This document shows, in pieces, positions 58,619 to 64,000 of a stretch of 64,000 nucleotides of DNA. The notes under the pieces are model-generated. The model did not search any database. It worked only from the letters and a program-made list of their open reading frames with translations, and was not told the DNA's origin. The stretch is taken from the NCBI RefSeq assembly GCF_003112535.1, contig NZ_BEWA01000008.1, positions 310,001-374,000 of the forward strand, read 5' to 3'. Position numbers and translations under genes: made by a program. The DNA comes from Streptomyces rishiriensis (GTDB lineage: Bacteria > Actinomycetota > Actinomycetes > Streptomycetales > Streptomycetaceae). Within the stretch, counting starts at the first letter, position 1. Each line of letters begins with the position of its first letter.

Positions 58619-59645
58619 ATGATGAACAGTCCACAGCGTGCAGGACGTCGTACGGAACGAGCGGCCGCGGGGGCGGCGGCGGTCAGCGTCGTGCTGTGGG
58701 CGTCCGCCTTCGTCTCCATCCGCAGTGCGGGGGACGCGTACTCGCCGGGGGCGCTGGCGCTCGGGCGGCTGCTGTCCGGCGCGGCGGTGCTGGGGGGCGT
58801 CTGCGCGATACGGCGTGAAGGGTGGCCGCCGCGGCCCACCTGGCGCGGGATCGCCGTGTCGGGGGTGCTGTGGTTCGGCTTCTACATGGTGGTGCTCAAC
58901 TGGGGCGAGCAGCAGGTGGACGCGGGGACGGCGGCCCTGGTCGTCAACATCGGGCCGATCCTCATCGCGCTGCTCGGCGCGCGGCTGCTCGGCGACCTGA
59001 TGCCGCCGCGGCTGCTGGCGGGGATGGCGGTGTCGTTCGCGGGCGCGGTCGCGGTGGGGCTGTCGATGTCCGGCCGGCGGATCATCCGTGCTGGGCGTGG
59101 TGTTGTGTCTGCTCGCCGCCGTCGGCTACGCGGGCGGTGTCGTCGCGCAGAAGCCGGCCCTGGCCCGGGCGAGCGCGTTGCAGGTGACGACGTTCGGGTG
59201 TGCCGTCGGGGCGGTGGTGTGCCTGCCGTTCGCGGGACAGCTGGTCCACGAGACGGCCGACGCGCCGCTCTCCGCGACGCTGAACATGGTCTACCTGGGC
59301 GTCTTCCCGACCGCGCTGGCGTTCACCACGTGGGCGTACGCGCTGGCCCGGACGACGGCCGGCCGCATGGGGGCGACCACGTACGCGGTGCCCGCGCTGG
59401 TCGTCGGGATGTCGTGGCTGGTGCTGGCCGAGGCGCCGGGGCCGCTCACCCTTGCGGGCGGGGCGCTGTGTCTGGCGGGGGTGGCCGTGTCCCGGTCGGG
59501 GCCGCGAGCGGCGCCCCCGGCCACGACGGCGGGGACCGCGGGGACCGTGACCGCAGGGCCTGCGCCTGCGGGGACTGCGCCCGCTGGGACCACGGGCGCA
59601 CAAACCACGACCGCGGGGACCGCGAGCACGGAGACCGGGACCTGA
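58619..59645 (+). pseudogene. EamA/DMT transporter, apparent frameshift
   Basis: The first half (from ATG 58619) reads as an EamA domain: SVVLWASAFVSIRSAGDAYS, WFGFYMVVLNWGEQQVDAGT, up to VGLSMSGRR near 59080. That frame then becomes Arg-rich junk, while the next frame reads SSVLGVVLCLLAAVGYAGGV and continues through the second EamA domain to 59645. The total, 1,027 nt, is one base over a multiple of three. The shift lies in CGGCCGGCGGATC (59070-59082). It could be a mutation, a sequencing error or, less likely, two half-genes (GTG 59088 has no ribosome site). The tail is Thr/Ala/Gly-rich, coded by GGGAC-like repeats. Confidence 0.75.
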
Positions 59646-59796
59646 GGGGCCGCGACCGGGGAGGCGTCCCTGCTGTCCTCCCCGCTGTCCACCGGGCGGT
59701 CCGCCCCGGAGCCGCGCGCCGGGCGGAGCTCCCGCTCCACCCGACCGGGCCCGCCGGGCGACCGGCGCCGAGGGCCGCCCGCCCCGCCGACCGCCG

Positions 59797-60879
59797 TCAG
59801 AAGATCACCAGTGCCCGTCCGCCCTTGCCCGCCCGCATGGCGTCGAAGGCCGCCGGGATGTCCGCCAGCCCGATGCGGTCGGTGACCAGCGCGCTCAGGT
59901 CGAGGCGGCCGCCCCGGACGTGTCCGGCCAGGACCGGGAGGTCCTTCGCCGGGTCGGAGTTCCCGTAGACGCAGCCCGAGAGGGTGCGGCCCCAGTGGAA
60001 GAGCTCCAGGGCGTTGAACGTGACCTCCTGGTCCTTGCCGCCGATGCCGACGACCGTGGTGCGGCCGCCGCGCCGGGTGGACTCCCAGGCGGCGCGGATG
60101 GTCACGGCGCGGCCCACGCACTCCACGGCCACGTCGACGCCCTGTCCGCCGGTGAGGCCGCGGATGTCGCGCGCCGTGCGCTCGGAGGCGACGACGTACT
60201 CCGTGGCCCCCGCCGCCCGGGCCAGCGCCTCCTTCTCGGGGGAGACGTCGACGGCGACGATCGTCGAGGCGCCGGCGATGCGGGCGGCCTGGAGGGTGGC
60301 GAGGCCGACCCCGCCGACGCCGAAGACGGCGACCGTCTCGCCGGACCGGACCCGGGCGCTGTGGTGGACGGCGCCGTAGCCGGTGAGGACGGCGCAGCCG
60401 AGGAGGGCCGCTTCGGTGAGGGGGACGCCGTCCGGCAGGGGCAGGGCGCAGGAGGCCGGGACGACGGTCTCCTCGGCGAAGGCGGCGACGTTCAGGCCGG
60501 GGTGGAGGTCCGTGCCCCGCGTCGTGCGGGCGTGGACCTCGGCGGCGCCGGCGAGGGCGTTGGCGCACAGCCAGACCTCGCCGAGGGAGCAGGCGTGGCA
60601 AGCGCCGCAGGACGGGGCCCAGTTGAGGACCACCTGGTCGCCGGGTGCGAGGCGCTCGACGCCCTCGCCGACGGAGACGACGGTGCCGGCGCCCTCGTGG
60701 CCGAGCACGGCGGGGACCGGCACCCTCATGGTGCCGTCGGACAGGGAGAGGTCGGAGTGGCACACCCCTGCGGCGGCGAGCCGGACGCGGACGCGGCCGG
60801 GCCCCGGCTCGGGCAGCTCGATCTCCGTGATCTCCAACGGAGCCCCGACGGCGGGGAGTACGGCGGCACGGACAGCCAT
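59797..60879 (-). CDS. Zinc-dependent alcohol dehydrogenase (class III-like MDR)
   Basis: 360 residues. Catalytic zinc: GVCHSDLSLSDG and LGHEGAGTV. Structural zinc: CGACHACSLGEVWLC. Rossmann: VFGVGGVGLATLQ. The layout is like the NDMA/mycothiol-dependent or class III long MDRs. It follows the ALDH gene by 14 bp on the same strand, so the pair should oxidise an alcohol to an acid. Start ATG 60879. Confidence 0.93.
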   Translation of the reverse strand: MAVRAAVLPAVGAPLEITEIELPEPGPGRVRVRLAAAGVCHSDLSLSDGTMRVPVPAVLGHEGAGTVVSVGEGVERLAPGDQVVLNWAPSCGACHACSLGEVWLCANALAGAAEVHARTTRGTDLHPGLNVAAFAEETVVPASCALPLPDGVPLTEAALLGCAVLTGYGAVHHSARVRSGETVAVFGVGGVGLATLQAARIAGASTIVAVDVSPEKEALARAAGATEYVVASERTARDIRGLTGGQGVDVAVECVGRAVTIRAAWESTRRGGRTTVVGIGGKDQEVTFNALELFHWGRTLSGCVYGNSDPAKDLPVLAGHVRGGRLDLSALVTDRIGLADIPAAFDAMRAGKGGRALVIF

Positions 60880-60893
60880 GTTCGATGACTCCC

Positions 60894-62282
60894 TTAGAAC
60901 TGGAGGGACTTGGTCTGGAGATACTCGGCGAGACCGTGCGCGCCGAGCTCGCGGCCGACGCCCGACTGCTTGTAACCGCCGAAGGGGGCCAGCGGGTTGA
61001 AGCGTCCGCCGTTGACGTCGACCTGGCCGGTGTCCATCCTGCGGGCGAAGGCCACCGCCTCCGCCTCGTCGCCGGCCCAGACGGCGCCGGCGAGTCCGTA
61101 CACCGTGCCGTTGGCGATCCGCAAGGCGTCCTCCTCGTCCTCGTAGCGCAGGACGCACAGCACCGGGCCGAAGATCTCCTCCTGGGCGATCGTCATGTCG
61201 GGGGTGACGTCGGCGAAGACCGTGGGGCGGACGAAGTAGCCCTGTCCGCGCGGGGATCCGGGGCCGCCGGCCACCAGCCGGGCCCCCTCGGTCACGCCCT
61301 TCTCGATGTACCCGAGCACGCGCTCGCGCTGGCGGGCGTTGACGACCGGGCCGATGCGGTCGGCGTACTTGGCGGCCGCCGCGGCGGCGAGCCCGACCGC
61401 CTCGTCGTACCGGTCGCGGTGGACGAGCATCCGCGTCCAGGCGCTGCAGGTCTGGCCCGCGTTGGACATCACGTTGGCGACGCCCACGTTGACGGCCCTG
61501 GCGAGGTCGGCGCTCGGCAGGATGACGTTGGCGGACTTGCCGCCGAGTTCGAGGGCCGCCTTCTTGACGGCCGCGCCCGCGGTCGCCGCGATCCGCCGGC
61601 CCACGGCCGTGGAGCCGGTGAAGGAGACCAGGTCGACCTCGGGGTGTTCGGCCAGGGCCTGGCCGGCGACCGGGCCCACACCGGTGACCAGGTTGAACAC
61701 TCCGGCCGGGACGCCCGCCTCGTGGACCGCCTCGGCGAACAGCTGGGCGGTGAGCGGGGTGTCCTCGGCGGGCTTGAGGACCACCGTGCAGCCCGCGGCG
61801 AGCGCCGGGGCGACCTTGGCGACGATCTGGTGGAGCGGGTAGTTCCACGGGGTGATCGCGCCGACCACGCCGATCGGCTCGTGCAGGACGGTGGAGTTGC
61901 CGATCTTCTCCTCGAAGACATGGGTCGCGGCGAGTTCGGCGTAGGAGGCCGCGACCGCGATCGGCACGGCCGCGTGGACCGCCTGGGAGAAGGCCAGGGG
62001 CGAGCCGAGTTCGGCGGTGACGGTCTCGGCGATCTCGTCCTTGCGGGCGGCCAGGACGTCCCGCAGGGCGGTCAGGCGGGCCGCGCGCTCGGACGGCGGC
62101 GTCGCGGCCCAGCCGGGCAGGGCGGCGCGGGCGGCGCGCACCGCGGCGTCGACGTCGTCGGCCTCGGCCGCCGGGACCCGGCCGATGATCTGCTCGTCCA
62201 CCGGGTTGACCACCTCGATCACGTCCTGGCCCGCGGCCGGCCGCCACGCCCCGTCGAGGTAGATGCCGTCATGTGCCTTCAT
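60894..62282 (-). CDS. Aldehyde dehydrogenase
   Basis: 462 residues of the NAD(P)+ ALDH family. Catalytic Glu in LELGGKSANVIL, catalytic Cys in SNAGQTCSAWTRM, cofactor motif FTGSTAVG, and EEIFGPVLCV near the C-terminus. GGAGGGAA before ATG 62282 fixes the start; a longer in-frame reading upstream is the ABC-ATPase relic. First gene of the ALDH-ADH operon under a TetR-like operator 38 nt upstream. Confidence 0.95.
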   Translation of the reverse strand: MKAHDGIYLDGAWRPAAGQDVIEVVNPVDEQIIGRVPAAEADDVDAAVRAARAALPGWAATPPSERAARLTALRDVLAARKDEIAETVTAELGSPLAFSQAVHAAVPIAVAASYAELAATHVFEEKIGNSTVLHEPIGVVGAITPWNYPLHQIVAKVAPALAAGCTVVLKPAEDTPLTAQLFAEAVHEAGVPAGVFNLVTGVGPVAGQALAEHPEVDLVSFTGSTAVGRRIAATAGAAVKKAALELGGKSANVILPSADLARAVNVGVANVMSNAGQTCSAWTRMLVHRDRYDEAVGLAAAAAAKYADRIGPVVNARQRERVLGYIEKGVTEGARLVAGGPGSPRGQGYFVRPTVFADVTPDMTIAQEEIFGPVLCVLRYEDEEDALRIANGTVYGLAGAVWAGDEAEAVAFARRMDTGQVDVNGGRFNPLAPFGGYKQSGVGRELGAHGLAEYLQTKSLQF

Positions 62283-62320
62283 CGCGTTCCCTCCGGGCGG
62301 GCGTCGTCGTCCACGACCTG

Positions 62321-62339
62321 AAACTAGCGTCGATAGTTT
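62321..62339. promoter_or_regulatory. Operator copy upstream of the ALDH-ADH operon
   Basis: AAACTAGCGTCGATAGTTT has 6-bp outer arms AAACTA/TAGTTT and matches the ACAD/TetR site (57008-57026) in 14 of 19 bases, including AAA-TAGC and TAGTTT. It ends 38 nt from the ALDH ATG. Confidence 0.7.
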
Positions 62340-62384
62340 TCTGGCGCCAGGGGACACGGGAGTACGCCCGCTCACTCGTCCAGG

Positions 62385-62444
62385 GATGTGCTCCCGTCCG
62401 GCGATCATCCGGAGCACGGTGGACTTTCCGCAGCCGGAGGGGCC
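62385..62444 (-). pseudogene. Relic of an ABC transporter ATPase (Walker A only)
   Basis: On the minus strand these codons read GPSGCGKSTVLRMIAG and then REHI. This is the full Walker A and following helix of an ABC importer ATPase of the SsuB/TauB/PotA kind. The sequence before it is EPAP and what follows quickly loses similarity. It sits 10 nt after the sortase stop codon and upstream of the ALDH operon operator, with no start codon and no other ABC motif. It looks like a remnant left by deletion. Confidence 0.75.
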
Positions 62445-62454
62445 CGGCGCCGGT

Positions 62455-63171
62455 TCAGCGGGTCTGCGTCAGATGGGCGAAGACGACGACGTTGCTGGTG
62501 TAGCCCGTCCCGCGGCGGAAGAGCCCTCCGCAGGTGAGGACCCTGAGCTCGGGCCGCCTGCTCGGGCCGTACACCTCCTTGTCGGGGAAGGTGGCCTTGT
62601 CGAACACCCGCACCCGGTCCACGGTGTAGACGGCGGTGCGTCCGTCGGCGCGCCGCGCCTCGATCCGGGCTCCGCGCGCCACGCGCGCGAGGCCGGCGAA
62701 AACCGCGGGGCCGGTCTTGGTGTCGCGATGGCCGACGGCGACGGCCGTGCCCCGCTCTCCCGGGGTCGGGCCGCCCGCGTACCAGCCGACGAGCCGGGGA
62801 TCGTCGACCGGCGGCGTCCCGAGGTGCCGGCCGGGGCCGAGCCGGAGCGGGACGATCGGCGCGTCGATGCCCAGGGAGGGCACGCGCAGGGCGGTCGCCG
62901 GAGACCGGGTCAGCGGACGTGGCGGGGGTGCGGGCCGCTCGGACCCCTTCTTCCCCTCCGTCCGGTCCCCTTCGCCGTCGCCCCCGGCGACTGGGGCGGC
63001 GGCCGTGCCGTCGGAGGCCGCCCCGCCCGCCCGGACCGGGGCTCCCGGGCCGTCGTGCCCCCAGCACCGGACGCCGACCGTCACCAGGACGACCGCGAGC
63101 ACGGCCGTCCTGGTGAGGCGAAAGGCACGCGTCCGGTACCAGGGCCTGCGTACGCGCCTACGCGGCACCAT
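62455..63171 (-). CDS. Class F sortase
   Basis: 238 residues. An N-terminal membrane anchor (RTAVLAVVLVTVGVRCWG) is followed by a Gly/Ala/Asp linker and the sortase domain with VPSLGIDAPIVPL, catalytic His in AVGHRDTKTG and Cys in LRVLTCGGLF; RRGTGYTSNVVVFA holds the expected Arg. Class F sortases are typical of actinobacteria and their substrates are poorly known. The ATG at 63171 overlaps the stop of the adjacent surface-protein gene by 14 bp. Confidence 0.93.
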   Translation of the reverse strand: MVPRRRVRRPWYRTRAFRLTRTAVLAVVLVTVGVRCWGHDGPGAPVRAGGAASDGTAAAPVAGGDGEGDRTEGKKGSERPAPPPRPLTRSPATALRVPSLGIDAPIVPLRLGPGRHLGTPPVDDPRLVGWYAGGPTPGERGTAVAVGHRDTKTGPAVFAGLARVARGARIEARRADGRTAVYTVDRVRVFDKATFPDKEVYGPSRRPELRVLTCGGLFRRGTGYTSNVVVFAHLTQTR

Positions 63172-63928
63172 GGTTGCGCCGGCGGGTCAGTCGGAAGTAG
63201 GCGACGCCGCCGATGGCCGCCAGGCCGACGGCCGCGGTTCCCGCCAGCGGGGTGAAGGACTGCGAGGTGTCGGCGAGGCCGCCGCCGCCGGCGTGCACGC
63301 CGCCCGCCGGGCCGCCGCCCTTCTCACCGCTCCAGCCGTTGCCGCCGCCCTGCCCGGCGCCGTTCTGACCGGCGCCGCCCTGGCCGCCGCCGTTCGGGCC
63401 GCCGGCGTTCGGGCCGTTGGGGGCCGCGGCCTCACGGCCGTCGTCGGTGATCGGCCGGTTCGGGCCCTCGTTGCCGCCGCGCCGGCCCTCGGGGCAGCTG
63501 ATCTTGAAGACCTTCACCTTGGGCGAGGGAGCCGGAGGGGCGCCGGGGGCGGCGGCCGGAAGGGTCCACTCGAGCGTGTAGGACCCCTCGGCCAGACCCA
63601 GGGTGTCGGTGTGCCCGGCGCCGTCGGTCAGGGCGATGTTGCCGGTGACGGTGGCGGTGTCGGGGGCCGGGGGCCGCGCCTTGATGGTGTAGCCGACGGT
63701 CGGCAGTTCGCCGAAGTTGGCGGCGTCGAGGTAGAACCGGCAGGCCACCGGGTCGTCCTTGGAGACGCCTGGGGGGACCTGCTCGCGGTGGATCCTGATG
63801 TCGCCGGCCTCCCCTACGGCCATGGCGGACGGCGCCGCGAGGCAGGTGAAACCCGCTGCGGCGAGCACCGTGAGAGCCGTGGCGCCGAGGCGGGCGCCGA
63901 AGGCGGGCGGGAGCGTCGAGCTGGACAT
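63158..63928 (-). CDS. Secreted surface protein with LADTS sortase-like tail
   Basis: 256 residues. Signal peptide (FGARLGATALTVLAAAGFTC ... AMAVG), a beta-rich domain with two Cys (ACRFYLDA and KISCPEG), a Gly/Asn/Gln-rich stalk (GGPNGGGQGGAGQNGAG), then LADTS, a hydrophobic helix and the tail FRLTRRRNHGAA. The layout is that of a sortase substrate, but the motif is LADTS rather than LPxTG or LAxTG. It is upstream of, and overlaps, the class F sortase gene, its likely partner. GGAGGA stands six nt before ATG 63928; ATG 63934 is too close. Confidence 0.88.
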   Translation of the reverse strand: MSSSTLPPAFGARLGATALTVLAAAGFTCLAAPSAMAVGEAGDIRIHREQVPPGVSKDDPVACRFYLDAANFGELPTVGYTIKARPPAPDTATVTGNIALTDGAGHTDTLGLAEGSYTLEWTLPAAAPGAPPAPSPKVKVFKISCPEGRRGGNEGPNRPITDDGREAAAPNGPNAGGPNGGGQGGAGQNGAGQGGGNGWSGEKGGGPAGGVHAGGGGLADTSQSFTPLAGTAAVGLAAIGGVAYFRLTRRRNHGAA

Positions 63929-63940
63929 GCGCATTCCTCC

Positions 63941-63983
63941 GAGTCAGGACGATTTTCATACAAATCGCTCTTGCACCTGACTC
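63941..63983 (-). promoter_or_regulatory. Inverted repeat in the 5' leader of the surface-protein/sortase operon
   Basis: GAGTCAGG (63941-63948) and CCTGACTC (63976-63983) form an 8-bp stem around an inner CGATTT/AAATCG stem. One arm ends directly against the Shine-Dalgarno GGAGGA of the surface-protein gene, so folding could affect translation, or the arms could be an operator. Confidence 0.5.
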
Positions 63984-64000
63984 TCTTTCACATCGCCGCC

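Noticed and set aside
60894..62417. Longer ALDH starting at 62417
   Set aside because: The extra N-terminus is the ABC Walker-A relic and its flank; GGAGGGAA before 62282 marks the real start.

Overview
The window is chromosomal DNA of a Streptomyces. GC is very high throughout and third codon positions are almost all G or C. GTG starts and 4-bp stop/start overlaps are common. Lineage markers are a mycothiol ligase (mshC), chaplins with the sortase motif LAHTG, F420-type oxidoreductases, a DUF5703 protein, an actinobacterial SoxR and a Pls/PosA-type membrane NRPS. I see no rRNA, CRISPR array, insertion sequence or prophage. There is one tRNA, tRNA-Leu(GAG).

Layout. 0-5 kb: a sugar-type ABC transporter (leftward, cut by the window edge) with a short Cys-ending leader peptide and a LacI-type operator in its promoter; it diverges from the methionine-salvage genes mtnD-mtnC-mtnB, which converge on mtnA. 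5-12 kb: an FCD GntR regulator with its own palindrome, a PAC2 protein, the mycothiol cluster (phosphatase, DUF3090, SCO1664-like, mshC) and CorA. 12-18.9 kb: ferritin-like protein, LLM oxidoreductase, aldo/keto reductase, a RecD-like protein that has lost its ATPase motifs, and two small conserved proteins. 18.9-22.1 kb: two chaplins, an M20 peptidase and tRNA-Leu.

22-29.6 kb: a frameshifted cyclic-nucleotide-binding gene, then a 1,289-residue Pls/PosA-family NRPS translationally close to an M1 metallopeptidase, then YchJ. 29.6-34.3 kb: a complete gluconate/idonate unit, gntR facing gntK-gntP-SDR-idnD. 34.3-41.2 kb: a molybdopterin oxidoreductase with its cytochrome b, transporters, NUDIX and DUF202 proteins, and a 190-bp pentanucleotide satellite. 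41.3-47.3 kb: a His-rich protein and a fatty-acyl/CoA catabolic region (phosphotransferase, two acyl-CoA dehydrogenase-type functions, acyl-CoA ligase, SDR, TetR). 47.7-53.6 kb: secreted penicillin-acylase-family enzyme, Zn-ribbon protein, BKACE enzyme and RNA ligase. 53.7-62.4 kb: SoxR, MaoC, two more TetR regulators, an acyl-CoA dehydrogenase, a frameshifted EamA transporter, and an ADH-ALDH pair. 62.4-64 kb: a class F sortase with a candidate substrate.

Main new observations. (i) Three TetR genes can each be paired with palindromes shared by distant operons: ATACCGACYGGT at 41758 and 47260, both exactly 45 nt before a start codon; CTRAGC-N4-GCTTAG at 54259 and 55480; AAAYTAGC-N5-TAGTTT at 57008 and 62321. 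(ii) The ABC operon has a leaderless-looking attenuation peptide. (iii) Several intergenic 3' regions hold 17-18-bp tandem arrays, and one holds a 38-unit pentamer array. (iv) There is a catalytically dead RecD-like protein. (v) A Pls-like polymer synthetase sits with a metallopeptidase. (vi) A Walker-A relic of an ABC ATPase lies next to the sortase stop codon.
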